From positions 62,001 to 126,000 of the forward strand of contig NZ_NFKJ01000001.1 of the NCBI RefSeq assembly GCF_002160325.1: DNA of 64,000 nt. The letters run 5' to 3'. Positions 26,722 to 35,289 of this stretch are shown here, in pieces; position 1 is the stretch's first letter, and the number at the start of each line of letters is the position of its first letter. A program made the translations under genes and the position numbers. The DNA is from Lachnoclostridium sp. An181 (GTDB taxonomy: Bacteria > Bacillota > Clostridia > Lachnospirales > Lachnospiraceae). The notes beneath the pieces are model-generated. The model was given only the letters and a program-made list of their open reading frames with translations. It searched no databases and was not told where the DNA came from.

Positions 26722-28164
26722 CTAAACTGTTCCATGTTTTTTTGCAGGGCGTTCCTCTCTCTTTGTAAAGAGCATCTCAAATGCGCCGATGACATATTTT
26801 CTCGTATCTTTTGGCTCGATCACAGCATCCACATAACCTCTTCTGGCTGCCGAAACAGAACTTGTCTGCAGTGCCTGATATTCTGCCGCCTTCTCTTTTA
26901 CTGTCTCTGCATCCGCGTCCGGGTACATGATCTTTGCCGCAAGTGTTGCATCCATCATTCCGATTTCTGCATCCGGCCACGCATATACCATATCCGCTCC
27001 CACAGCCTTGCTGTTCATGGCAACATATGCACTTCCGTAAGCTTTTCCAACAGTCACGTTTACTTTCGGAACCGTAGCATTTGCAAAAGCGTAGGTCAAT
27101 TCCGCCATTCTTGTAGCCAATGTTCTTTCGGAACATTTTGTTGCTTTCAGTCCTTTTATATTCGTCAATGTCAGCACAGGGATATTAAAAGCATCACAGA
27201 ATTTTACGAATGCAGCTGCTTTCTGGCATCCTCTTGCAGACAGTGTTCCATCGAATTCTTCTATTACATTTCTGTCTTGTCCATATATTTTTGAACGGTT
27301 GGCAACAGCTCCGACAGTCATGCCATTCAATCTGACAAAACCTGTCACCATATCTTTTGCAAAATTTCTTTTTGTCTCAAAAAATACACTGTCATCAGAA
27401 ATCATTGCCAGCGCAATCGCTGTATCTTCGGCTGCGTTTTCAATTCCTTCACACAGCCTGTTAAGGTCATCCAAACATTCATCATAAGATGCATCATCCT
27501 CGTTATTGCACGGAAGCATGCAGACGAGCGCTCGAATCTGCTCAAAAATGCCATCTTCGTCCGCGACTACATCCACCATACCGCTCTCCTCACTCTGGAA
27601 GGATGCGGAGGAAGTGTCGCACTTGGAAATTTCATTGCCTGCGATAGCATTTGGAGAATTCACAAACAGTCTTGCACTTTTTTCCTCCATAAACGTAAAA
27701 TCAGTCAATGCCGGAACTACTGCCATGCCGCCTGCACAGGAACCGAAAATTGCGGTAATCTGCGGAATCACACCGGATGCCATTGTCTGTTTCAAATAAA
27801 GTGTCCCGAATGCGTTCAGTGCGTCTGTGGCCTCCTGAAGTCTTAAACCTGCACAATCAACAAGTCCAATCACAGGTGCTCCCATTTTCATTGCCAAATC
27901 ATAGATCGCAGCAATTTTCTTTGCGTGCATCTCACCGATTGCTCCATTTAACACAGTAGCATCCTGACTGTACACATAGACCAGATTTCCGTCGATCACT
28001 CCGTAGCCTGTAACTACACCATCAGCCGGAGTTGCTTTCTGCTGCATGTTGAAATTCGTTGCCCGGGCTGTCACTGCCTGTCCGATTTCAACAAAACTTC
28101 CCTCATCAAGTAAAGCATTGATTCTGCGCCTTGCAGGGATGTCTGATGTTCTGTTGTTGCTCAT
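26722..28164 (-). CDS. mmdA: Acyl-CoA carboxyltransferase (MmdA/PccB/12S type)
   Basis: A 480-residue crotonase-fold carboxyltransferase with paired N and C domains: VDCAGLRLQEATDAL near 103, the acyl-CoA oxyanion block GSCAGGMAVVPALTDF near 140, and AYGSAYVAMNSKAVGADMVYAWP near 380. It probably transfers carboxyl between an acyl-CoA (propionyl/methylmalonyl most likely; glutaconyl possible) and biotin. The best start is ATG 28164 with GGAGG 8 bases upstream, five codons after the first ATG. First gene of the five-gene operon; no mutase or epimerase gene is nearby. Confidence 0.9.
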   Translation of the reverse strand: MSNNRTSDIPARRRINALLDEGSFVEIGQAVTARATNFNMQQKATPADGVVTGYGVIDGNLVYVYSQDATVLNGAIGEMHAKKIAAIYDLAMKMGAPVIGLVDCAGLRLQEATDALNAFGTLYLKQTMASGVIPQITAIFGSCAGGMAVVPALTDFTFMEEKSARLFVNSPNAIAGNEISKCDTSSASFQSEESGMVDVVADEDGIFEQIRALVCMLPCNNEDDASYDECLDDLNRLCEGIENAAEDTAIALAMISDDSVFFETKRNFAKDMVTGFVRLNGMTVGAVANRSKIYGQDRNVIEEFDGTLSARGCQKAAAFVKFCDAFNIPVLTLTNIKGLKATKCSERTLATRMAELTYAFANATVPKVNVTVGKAYGSAYVAMNSKAVGADMVYAWPDAEIGMMDATLAAKIMYPDADAETVKEKAAEYQALQTSSVSAARRGYVDAVIEPKDTRKYVIGAFEMLFTKREERPAKKHGTV

Positions 28165-28440
28165 ATCCTTGTCCTCCATTTTCTATATTTCAAAGATGTG
28201 CAAGTGCCATCTTTTCCATAATGATTTGTAAGTATATAACTCAAATCTTTGCCAAGTATATTATACTTCCTTTCCTAATTTGTGGCAACTATTTTTTCGT
28301 TAAGAATTTGACGTTTTCATTTGTTGTTTTGTCGTGTTATTTTATTAAATTGATAACGCTGTGTCTTTTTAAAGCATGTCTGTATTTCATAAAAATAAAT
28401 TGTTTTTCTATTAAGTTTATGATAAAATCAGTCTCATGGG
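28165..28440. promoter_or_regulatory. Divergent control region of the biotin operon and POT transporter
   Basis: AT-rich, no coding sequence seen. For the minus operon: -35 TTGCCA (28283-28288), 17-base spacer, -10 TATAAT (28260-28265). The -10 lies within the palindrome AAGTATATTATACTT (28254-28268). The operon leader contains AAAGATG-9-CATCTTT, a hairpin at 28191-28213. For the plus gene: -35 TTGTTT (28400-28405), 17-base spacer, -10 TAAAAT (28423-28428). Confidence 0.6.
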
Positions 28441-28633
28441 ATTACAGTTTTATCAAGTTGCAGAGGTATAAGTTTTATCCCTGACTGATGGCTTTAGCCA
28501 TACTCTTATACTGTAATTGCAGCTTATCCGGATGTATTGCTGCATCCATGGCATTTCTCTTATTTTTTCCTTATTTGTTAAGGAAACAAAAATAAACCGG
28601 GATGTATAAAATCCCAAAAACTTTATTGGAGGT
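28441..28633 (+). ncRNA. Structured 5' leader of the POT transporter (candidate cis-regulatory RNA)
   Basis: Starting near the predicted +1, ATTACAGT (28441-28448) can pair with ACTGTAAT (28510-28517) to close a domain containing the hairpin TGGCTTTAGCCA (28489-28500). It is followed by GGATG/CATCC (28530-28547), TTCCTTA/TAAGGAA (28567-28585) and GGGAT/ATCCC (28599-28615). The last is 12 bases before the TTGGAGG ribosome site. I recognise no known riboswitch class. Pairings are by eye only. Confidence 0.4.
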
Positions 28634-28642
28634 TTTTTATTC

Positions 28643-30004
28643 ATGGGAGAAACAGCAAAAAAAGCAAAGTACCCTGCCGGGTACTGGGTGTGCTGTCTGG
28701 CTTACACATTTGAGCGTTTCGCTTTTTACGGCAGCAAACCACTCTTAATCTTATTCCTTACAACGGCAGTGGCAAAGGGAGGTCTTGGCATCGATGATGT
28801 CACCGCTGCTCAGGTTGCTGCACAGTTGACTGCATGGACTTACATTGCACCAGTTGTGGGCGGGTGGATCAGTGACCGCTGGCTTGGCGCAAGATATGCA
28901 GTATCCATCGGATGTCTTTTGATGGGGATCGGATACTTATTTGGATGGCAGGCTCATTCTGTAACAAATATCTGGATCATGATTGCCGTTGTATCCATCG
29001 GTACAGGTCTTTTCAAAGGTAACCTGGCCGCTATCATCGGACGTATGTTTGACGACAAAGAGCTTCTGGATTCTGCATTTTCTATCCAGTATTCTTTCGT
29101 AAACATCGGTTCCTTCTTTGGTTCAGCTATCTGCGGTGTGCTCTATCTGAACCAGTTTAAACAGGGTGAAGTTCTCGGATTCCGTCCAGTCTTCCTCGTA
29201 TGTGCGATTCTTGTAATCCTTGGAGGCGTCATGTTCACTGCATGTTATGGTCTTCTGAAAGGACAGGGAATCAAACCATTTAAATATCTCACTGATACAG
29301 AAGGAAATATTGTCGGTATGATGCACAAAGAAAAAGGAGAAAAATCTACCGAACCTCTCACAAAGAAAGAGAAAGATGGAACAATCGCCATCATTTTGGT
29401 TTCCCTTTTCTCCGTTATTTTCTGGCTTGCATACTATCAGCAGGACATCGCCTTGACGCTGTATATGCGTGACTATGCAAATATGAATCTGTTCGGATTC
29501 ACATTGTCAGAAGCACATGTAACAACTACATGGAATGGTCTTATGTGCATTTTCTTAAGTCTTATTTTTGCAAAAATTTGGGCTGCACTTTCAAAGAGAC
29601 CACAGGGGGACATGTCCATGTTCAGAAAAATCGGAATGTCTTTCTTCTTCATGGCAGCTGCATACGCTGTTCTGCTTATTGCTGAGCTTGGTCGTGGCAA
29701 TGGAGAGATCAGTGTTGTATGGTGTCTGGGATTCGGAGTGTTCCTCACAATTGGTGAAATTTTCTTCTCACCTCTTGGAAACTCCTTTGTAAGTAAACAT
29801 GCTCCAAAAAAATACTTATCCTTACTTATGGGTGTATGGACCCTTGCTACTTTCGTAGCAACACAGATCAATGGTCAGTTCATGAAGGTTGTTGAAAAAA
29901 TGGGATATTTACAGATTTTCATTTCTTTCACAGTTGGATTGATCATATGCGGAATTATTATGTTTGCACTTACAAAGAAACTCGACAAACTCACACAAGA
30001 GTAA
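28643..30004 (+). CDS. dtpT: POT/PTR family peptide:proton symporter
   Basis: Imports di- and tripeptides with protons across the cytoplasmic membrane. The 453-residue protein has 12-14 membrane helices, the POT signature FERFAFYG near residues 23-30 (ExxERFxYY-like), GGWISDRWLGAR near 72, GTGLFKGN near 116, and the second signature FSIQYSFVNIGSFFG near 147. One of only two plus-strand genes. GGAGG lies 10 bases before the ATG. It is preceded by a structured leader and ends in a bidirectional terminator. Confidence 0.93.
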   Translation: MGETAKKAKYPAGYWVCCLAYTFERFAFYGSKPLLILFLTTAVAKGGLGIDDVTAAQVAAQLTAWTYIAPVVGGWISDRWLGARYAVSIGCLLMGIGYLFGWQAHSVTNIWIMIAVVSIGTGLFKGNLAAIIGRMFDDKELLDSAFSIQYSFVNIGSFFGSAICGVLYLNQFKQGEVLGFRPVFLVCAILVILGGVMFTACYGLLKGQGIKPFKYLTDTEGNIVGMMHKEKGEKSTEPLTKKEKDGTIAIILVSLFSVIFWLAYYQQDIALTLYMRDYANMNLFGFTLSEAHVTTTWNGLMCIFLSLIFAKIWAALSKRPQGDMSMFRKIGMSFFFMAAAYAVLLIAELGRGNGEISVVWCLGFGVFLTIGEIFFSPLGNSFVSKHAPKKYLSLLMGVWTLATFVATQINGQFMKVVEKMGYLQIFISFTVGLIICGIIMFALTKKLDKLTQE

Positions 30005-30040
30005 ACAATTGTCATTTGAATTACAAATAAGAGAAATGAA

Positions 30041-30070
30041 AAAAGAACTGGGGAATTCCTCAGTTCTTTT
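30041..30070. terminator. Bidirectional terminator between convergent genes
   Basis: AAAAGAACTG / CAGTTCTTTT, with a GGGGAATTCCT centre, forms a hairpin flanked by T-runs in both directions. It overlaps the last codons of the minus-strand DMT gene and terminates the POT transcript. Confidence 0.8.
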
Positions 30071-30953
30071 TGATTTTCTTCTGAAACCAATCTTTTACTT
30101 TTTCAGGCTCTGTTTGGGATAAAAGAATCGCTGCAAAGATTATGGCAAATCCGATTGTCATCCGGGCGGTAACTGTCTCTTTATACAGAATAATTGAACA
30201 TATTACACCGAAAACTGCCTCCAGGCTCAAAATCATTCCTCCGATGGACGCTGGTGTATATTTCAACCCAAAACTTTGTAAAAACAGTCCTAAAGCTGTG
30301 GCAAACACGCCCAGATAAATTACTCCTCCAACAGCGGAAACTGTGACAGTTTCCGGGAAACCTCCGGTTAAAATCACCATTGCCCAACACAGCACCATCA
30401 CGACGCCAAGTTCAATGGTGGTCAAAAGCAGGGGGTGTCTGTCCCTGCACCCAATGGAGGAAACCACAATATTGGCAGCTCCGGGAATACCGCTCAGAAC
30501 GGTCATGATATCTCCGCTTGTCATACCAAGTCCTCCCTGAAGAGACAGCACGCCAACTCCGCTGACACACAGGAACACACAGAACAGATGCAGCGCTTTC
30601 GGCTTTTCTTTTGTCACGATCCAGTACAAAAACGGAACCAGAACGCAATAAGTGGTAGACAAAAATGCACTCTTCCCCGGAGACGTATCCCACGTAAGAC
30701 CAACGGTCTGCATCATGTAGCTGCCAAATAGCGTAATTCCCATCAAACCGCCGTGGATAAAATAACTTTTATCCAGCTGTTTTCTCAAAGGATAGGAAAC
30801 TAAGACAAGAATGCATGTAGCAACCGTAAATCTCATTGCATTGGTAAATGCAGCGGAAAACACTTCGGTCGCAAATTTTGCCACAGTAAATGTACTTCCC
30901 CAAATCAGAGCCGTGAGAAAAAGAATTGGTTTTGCCATCTTTTTCATCACCAT
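30060..30953 (-). CDS. DMT-family (EamA) transporter
   Basis: A 297-residue membrane protein with ten predicted helices in two EamA repeats; repeat 1 begins PILFLTALIWGSTFTVAKFA and repeat 2 includes YTPASIGGMILSLEAVFGVICSII. Family members export amino acids or metabolites; the substrate cannot be read from sequence. The start overlaps the GNAT gene by 7 bases, with GAGG 5 bases ahead; another ATG lies two codons later. Probably cotranscribed with the GNAT protein, so they may act on the same compound. Confidence 0.85.
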   Translation of the reverse strand: MVMKKMAKPILFLTALIWGSTFTVAKFATEVFSAAFTNAMRFTVATCILVLVSYPLRKQLDKSYFIHGGLMGITLFGSYMMQTVGLTWDTSPGKSAFLSTTYCVLVPFLYWIVTKEKPKALHLFCVFLCVSGVGVLSLQGGLGMTSGDIMTVLSGIPGAANIVVSSIGCRDRHPLLLTTIELGVVMVLCWAMVILTGGFPETVTVSAVGGVIYLGVFATALGLFLQSFGLKYTPASIGGMILSLEAVFGVICSIILYKETVTARMTIGFAIIFAAILLSQTEPEKVKDWFQKKIKKN

Positions 30954-31876
30954 AAATACCTCATTTCCTGATTCATTGTCTCAAAACCACACATCTGGTA
31001 AAAGGGTTTTGCGTCCTTCACGGCCTCCAGCGTAACTTCAAATACGCCCCGTCTTTTCGCTTCCTCAATCAGCATCTCCAGGATACTCCTGCCAATCCCT
31101 CTTCCACGGTAAGCCTTTTCTGTGTACATATTCATAATATACGCTTTTTTTCCAGTTGGGTTATGATAAGTAGGCATGACTGTATAAAAGCTGATTCCTC
31201 CGATACCAATAATTTTGGTGTTTAGCCTTGCCAGATACATGACAAAGGCTCCCTTCAAAAATCCTTCGGAAAAATATCCGTAGGAATTTTCTTTCACGGA
31301 CTGTAGATCAATGTCCTCAGGAAGATGATTCACTTCTCTTAAAACTTTGAGTCTCACATCCAGGATCTCATCCAAATCAGCGGCTGTGGCTTTTGCGTAA
31401 TGGACCTCTCCGGTTTTCTGTACAGGAAAATAAAGCTCAAATTCTTCTGCTTTTCCTCTAGGATCATAACATTCCAGCACTGGTCCTATCAAATTGTATC
31501 CCTTCTCCGGCATATATTCATACAGTACTTCCTTAAACACAGCTTCATAAGTGTCCGCAGTACATGTCACTACCGCATATTTATATCCGGGAACTTCGTA
31601 TATTGTCCACCCTTCCAGGGGCTCTTTTGGACACAGACTTTCATATCCGGCCAGATAAACCCCTTCCTTTTGGGATGGAAGAAAGCTTTTGTCCGCATTG
31701 CCCATCAAGCCCCAGCCGGCGATGGGAAGGTTATCCCTCTCCTGTATGATAAAAGGTGCGATCTCTTCTACAGATTGATTCACCTCTCTCCACAGCTCGG
31801 CAATCCACTCTCCTGCTTTTGAACAGTCTCCCATCTTTTCTTTTCCTAAAAGAAAAAACGACTGCTTTGTCTTCAT
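30947..31876 (-). CDS. GyrI-like effector-binding domain fused to GNAT acetyltransferase
   Basis: A 309-residue protein. Residues about 1-150 resemble the GyrI/AraC effector-binding fold (YEVPGYKYAVVTCTADTYEAVFKEVLYEYMPEKGY), and about 155-309 are a GNAT domain with acetyl-CoA motif A MNMYTEKAYRGRGIGRSIL near 255-275 and a C-terminal FYQMCGFE motif. It may bind and acetylate a small amphipathic compound. ATG 31876 has GGAG 6 bases upstream. It is coupled to the DMT exporter downstream. Confidence 0.85.
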   Translation of the reverse strand: MKTKQSFFLLGKEKMGDCSKAGEWIAELWREVNQSVEEIAPFIIQERDNLPIAGWGLMGNADKSFLPSQKEGVYLAGYESLCPKEPLEGWTIYEVPGYKYAVVTCTADTYEAVFKEVLYEYMPEKGYNLIGPVLECYDPRGKAEEFELYFPVQKTGEVHYAKATAADLDEILDVRLKVLREVNHLPEDIDLQSVKENSYGYFSEGFLKGAFVMYLARLNTKIIGIGGISFYTVMPTYHNPTGKKAYIMNMYTEKAYRGRGIGRSILEMLIEEAKRRGVFEVTLEAVKDAKPFYQMCGFETMNQEMRYLW

Positions 31877-31923
31877 CAAAATCTCCAACTGGTCCGCCTC
31901 CTTCCTTTTACCGTATCTTACTA

Positions 31924-31952
31924 ATTATACCATGTTTTTTTTCTTCACACAA
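31924..31952 (-). promoter_or_regulatory. Promoter of the GNAT-DMT unit
   Basis: Minus-strand -35 TTGTGT (31947-31952), 17-base spacer and -10 TATAAT (31924-31929). It sits directly against the T-run of the aminotransferase terminator. Confidence 0.5.
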
Positions 31953-31987
31953 GAAAAATACACATAACAGATTACTCTGCTATGTGC
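31951..31987 (-). terminator. Terminator after the aspartate aminotransferase
   Basis: Stem CACATAGCAGA / TCTGTTATGTG (31961-31986) is followed on the minus strand by TATTTTTCTT. Confidence 0.75.
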
Positions 31988-32045
31988 ATTTCCATGAGTA
32001 AGGTATATTAATTTTGAAAACGGCTATATAAAATCAACAAAACCT

Positions 32046-33332
32046 TTACAGGTTTCCAAGTAATTTGTCAATACTTACCAATTTTACACTCAACACAAAG
32101 ATGTCTGTTGCAATTGCCAGTTCCTCCGGAGTAGGGTAAGATGGGGCAATGCGGATATTGCTGTCTTTTGGATCCTTTCCATATGGGAAAGTAGCCCCTG
32201 CATTTGTCATGACAAGACCCGCTTCTTTTGCCTTTGCCACAATGGCCTTTGCACATCCTTCCATTGCATCAAAGGAAATAAAATATCCTCCCCTTGGGGC
32301 AATCCAGGACCCGATTTCAAGTCCTCCAAGCTCTCGTTCCAGAACTTCCAGTACAGTGTCAAATTTTGGTCTCATGATATCAGCATGCTTTTTCATATGC
32401 TCTACCATGCCATGTATATCTTTAAAGAATCTTGCATGTCTCAACTGATTTACTTTGTCATGTCCAATGGTCTGTATCTTCATCTGATTTCTGATCTCTG
32501 CAAGATTTGCATCGGATGCTGCAATTGCAGCAATTCCAGAACCAGGGAAACTGATCTTGGATGTTGATGAAAATTTGTAGACCATATCCGGATTTCCTGC
32601 TTTTTTACACTCCATCAATATTTCTATCAGATAATCCTGTTTGTCCTCATACAGATGGTGAATACCATATGCGTTATCCCAGTAAATTCGGAAATCTTTT
32701 GCCGCTGGTTTCAGGCATGCGAAACGGTGTACAGTCTCATCGGAATATGTGATCCCCTGAGGATTGGAATATTTCGGCACACACCAGATTCCTTTGATGG
32801 ATTCATCCTCGCTCACCAGTTTCTCTACAATGTCCATATCCGGTCCATCCGGGGTCATAGGAACATTTACCATCTCAATGCCAAAGTACTCGGTAATCGC
32901 AAAATGTCTGTCATATCCAGGAACCGGACATAGGAATTTTACTTTATCCAATTTACACCATGGTGTACTTCCAAGCACACCGTGAGTCATAGAACGTGCA
33001 ACTGTATCGTACATCACATTCAAACTGGAATTTCCAAAAATAATGATATTGTCCTTTGGCACTTCCATCATATCAGCGAGCAGCTGTTTTGCTTCTGTGA
33101 TTCCATCCAAAACGCCGTAATTTCTGCAGTCTACTCCTTCACTGCACATCAACTGTGATTCACTGGTCAGTACATCCATCATCCCCATAGAAAGATTCAG
33201 CTGAGCTGCGGACGGTTTTCCTCTGGACATATCCAGTTTTAACCCTTTTGCTTTTTCTTCCTCAAACTTTTTCTCCAGACTTTCTCTCAGCTCTAACAAT
33301 TCTTCTCTGCTTAAGTCTTTGTATGCCGCCAT
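32046..33332 (-). CDS. Class I aminotransferase, aspartate aminotransferase (PF12897 type)
   Basis: A 428-residue PLP enzyme related to the Corynebacterium-type aspartate aminotransferases. Visible landmarks: LDMSRGKPSAAQL near 33, GNSSLNVMYD near 100, PKYSNPQG near 185, the YWDNAYGIHH block near 213, and the PLP lysine in FSSTSKISFPGSG near 253. ATG 33332 has GGAGG 9 bases upstream. It stands as a single-gene unit with its own promoter and terminator. An alanine or other amino donor cannot be excluded. Confidence 0.88.
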   Translation of the reverse strand: MAAYKDLSREELLELRESLEKKFEEEKAKGLKLDMSRGKPSAAQLNLSMGMMDVLTSESQLMCSEGVDCRNYGVLDGITEAKQLLADMMEVPKDNIIIFGNSSLNVMYDTVARSMTHGVLGSTPWCKLDKVKFLCPVPGYDRHFAITEYFGIEMVNVPMTPDGPDMDIVEKLVSEDESIKGIWCVPKYSNPQGITYSDETVHRFACLKPAAKDFRIYWDNAYGIHHLYEDKQDYLIEILMECKKAGNPDMVYKFSSTSKISFPGSGIAAIAASDANLAEIRNQMKIQTIGHDKVNQLRHARFFKDIHGMVEHMKKHADIMRPKFDTVLEVLERELGGLEIGSWIAPRGGYFISFDAMEGCAKAIVAKAKEAGLVMTNAGATFPYGKDPKDSNIRIAPSYPTPEELAIATDIFVLSVKLVSIDKLLGNL

Positions 33333-33370
33333 CACAAGATTCCTCCACTTCATTTTTATCACTGCTTGTT

Positions 33371-33399
33371 ATTTTATAGAATTTTTGACGTTTCGTCAA
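33371..33399 (-). promoter_or_regulatory. Aminotransferase promoter with palindromic -35
   Basis: Minus-strand -35 TTGACG (33394-33399), 17-base spacer and -10 TAAAAT (33371-33376). TTGACG-TTT-CGTCAA (33385-33399) is a perfect 6-3-6 palindrome that includes the -35. Confidence 0.55.
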
Positions 33400-33526
33400 T
33401 GCTTTCCTGCAAAATTATTTATAAAACGAAGATTTTCTTTACTTTCCACACCTTTTCTGCATCCTTTCATGCTGATTTATTCATTTTATAACAAAAGCAC
33501 AGTAGTTTCCTGAGTTTCCCTGACAT

Positions 33527-33562
33527 CAAAAAACCCCGGGATAAGCATATTCTCATCCCGGG
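33527..33562 (-). terminator. Terminator after gpmI
   Basis: GC-rich stem CCCGGGATGAG / CTTATCCCGGGG (33534-33562) is followed on the minus strand by TTTTTT. It ends the glycolytic cluster. Confidence 0.88.
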
Positions 33563-33574
33563 TTGCAAAACCTT

Positions 33575-35116
33575 TTAACCTTCAATCAAAAGCGAGGTTC
33601 CTGTCATTTCTTTTGGCTGTTCCATTCCCATCAATTCAATCAGGGTAGGCGCAATATCTGCCAAACATCCGCCCTCTCTTAACTTATATTTTGAATCTGC
33701 ATTGACAAGGATAAACGGTACCTGGTTTGTTGTATGCGCTGTGAACGGTTCATGGGTATTGTAATCAATAAGCTGCTCTGCATTGCCGTGGTCTGCACAG
33801 ATAAACATCTGTCCGTTTACCTCTTTAACTGCATCTACTGCTCTTCCTACGCATACATCAACTGTTTCGATGGCCTTGATGGCAGCGTTCTCCACGCCTG
33901 TATGTCCAACCATATCCGGGTTGGCGAAGTTAATGATGATAACATCGTACTTGCCGGATTTAATGGCATCCACCAATTTGTCGCATACTTCCGGAGCGCT
34001 CATCTCTGGCTGCAGATCATACGTAGCCACTTTCGGAGATTTTACAAGGATTCTGTCCTCCCCTGCATTTGGCTCTTCCACTCCTCCATTGAAGAAGAAA
34101 GTTACATGTGCATATTTTTCTGTTTCAGCTATTCTCGCCTGTTTCAGGTTATTTGCTGCCAAAAATTCACCGAATGTATTTGTAATCTCTGTCTTCACAA
34201 AAGCAACCAGCTTGTTCGGAATAGTCACATCATATTCTGTAAAGCACACAAACGTTGTCTTTACACGCTCTCCTCTTGCGAATCCTTCAAAATTGTCATC
34301 ACAAAATGTTCTGGTAATCTCTCTTGCACGGTCTGGTCTGAAATTAAAGAAAATAATGGAATCATTTTCTTTGATAGTCGCCGTAGGTGCACCATTCTTC
34401 ATAATAACAGTAGGAATGACGAACTCATCTGTCTTCTCATTGTCGTAGGACTCCTGAATAGCCTTCACCGCATCATCGCCTTTGTTTCCTTCGCCTTTTA
34501 CCATAGCATTATATGCAAGCTCTACACGATCCCATCGGTTGTCACGATCCATTGCATAATAACGGCCCATCACAGTTGCAACCTGGCCTACCCCAATTTC
34601 TTCCATCTTTTCCACAAGCTCAGAGACAAAATCTTTTCCAGATGCAGGCGGTGTATCGCGTCCGTCAAGAAAACAATGAACATACACTTTTTCAATGCCC
34701 TGACGTTTTGCAAGCTCAAGAAGTCCGTAAATATGGGAATTATGGCTGTGTACTCCTCCGTCAGACACCAGACCAAAAAGGTGGAGGGCACTTTCGTTCT
34801 TTTTCACATTTTCGCAAGCTGCAAGCAGTGCTTTGTTTTCAAAGAAATCTCCATCCTGAATCGCCTTTGTGATCTTTGTGAGATCCTGATAAACGATTCT
34901 TCCTGCGCCCATATTCAAATGTCCAACTTCTGAATTTCCCATCTGTCCATCCGGAAGTCCTACGGCCATACCGCTTGCATTTCCTCTCACAAACGGGCAC
35001 TCTGTCATCAATTTATCCATAACCGGAGTATTCGCCTCCGCTACGGCATTTCCTTCCGTTTTTTCATTCAATCCATATCCATCTAAGATCATTAAGACTG
35101 TTGGTTTTTTGCTCAT
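33575..35116 (-). CDS. gpmI: 2,3-bisphosphoglycerate-independent phosphoglycerate mutase
   Basis: Interconverts 3- and 2-phosphoglycerate using two Mn2+. The 513-residue alkaline-phosphatase-fold protein has metal Asp in ILDGYG (10-15), the phospho-Ser in GNSEVGHLNMG (Ser62), HSHNSHIYGL near 124, and the C-terminal metal block ADHGNAEQLID and HTTNQVPF near 448-470. Last gene of the gap-pgk-tpi-gpmI cluster. Enolase is not in the window. Confidence 0.97.
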   Translation of the reverse strand: MSKKPTVLMILDGYGLNEKTEGNAVAEANTPVMDKLMTECPFVRGNASGMAVGLPDGQMGNSEVGHLNMGAGRIVYQDLTKITKAIQDGDFFENKALLAACENVKKNESALHLFGLVSDGGVHSHNSHIYGLLELAKRQGIEKVYVHCFLDGRDTPPASGKDFVSELVEKMEEIGVGQVATVMGRYYAMDRDNRWDRVELAYNAMVKGEGNKGDDAVKAIQESYDNEKTDEFVIPTVIMKNGAPTATIKENDSIIFFNFRPDRAREITRTFCDDNFEGFARGERVKTTFVCFTEYDVTIPNKLVAFVKTEITNTFGEFLAANNLKQARIAETEKYAHVTFFFNGGVEEPNAGEDRILVKSPKVATYDLQPEMSAPEVCDKLVDAIKSGKYDVIIINFANPDMVGHTGVENAAIKAIETVDVCVGRAVDAVKEVNGQMFICADHGNAEQLIDYNTHEPFTAHTTNQVPFILVNADSKYKLREGGCLADIAPTLIELMGMEQPKEMTGTSLLIEG

Positions 35117-35247
35117 CGGCTTTCTCCTCTTTCTTTTTACATTTTCTACCGTAAATCATTGTACATGATTTTATTTTCTGTTGCAAGATACGCATCCAAA
35201 ATTGTCTTTTTTCTGTCACAACCCTGTTCCCATATATTTGCACATGA

Positions 35248-35280
35248 CAGAAAAGAAGACGCTGCCAATAGCAGCGCCTT
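35248..35280 (-). terminator. Intercistronic hairpin between tpiA and gpmI
   Basis: A 10-bp stem AAGGCGCTGC / GCAGCGTCTT (35256-35280, one G-U pair) is followed by TCTTTTC on the minus strand. It probably ends a fraction of gap-pgk-tpi transcripts. Confidence 0.65.
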
Positions 35281-35289
35281 CCTCATTTA

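Noticed and set aside
28351-28364. TGATAACGCTGTGT resembles a catabolite-response element
   Set aside because: The conserved terminal CA is replaced by GT, and one imperfect match in AT-rich sequence is not enough.
28165-28642. A small unannotated gene in the longest non-coding gap
   Set aside because: Short frames here lack a ribosome site, overlap the promoters and leader stems, and show no coding-like composition.
33734-34933. A 399-codon open frame on the plus strand
   Set aside because: It lies wholly opposite gpmI, has a Cys/Ile/His-rich composition with no family resemblance, and no ribosome site. It is a by-product of gpmI codon use.
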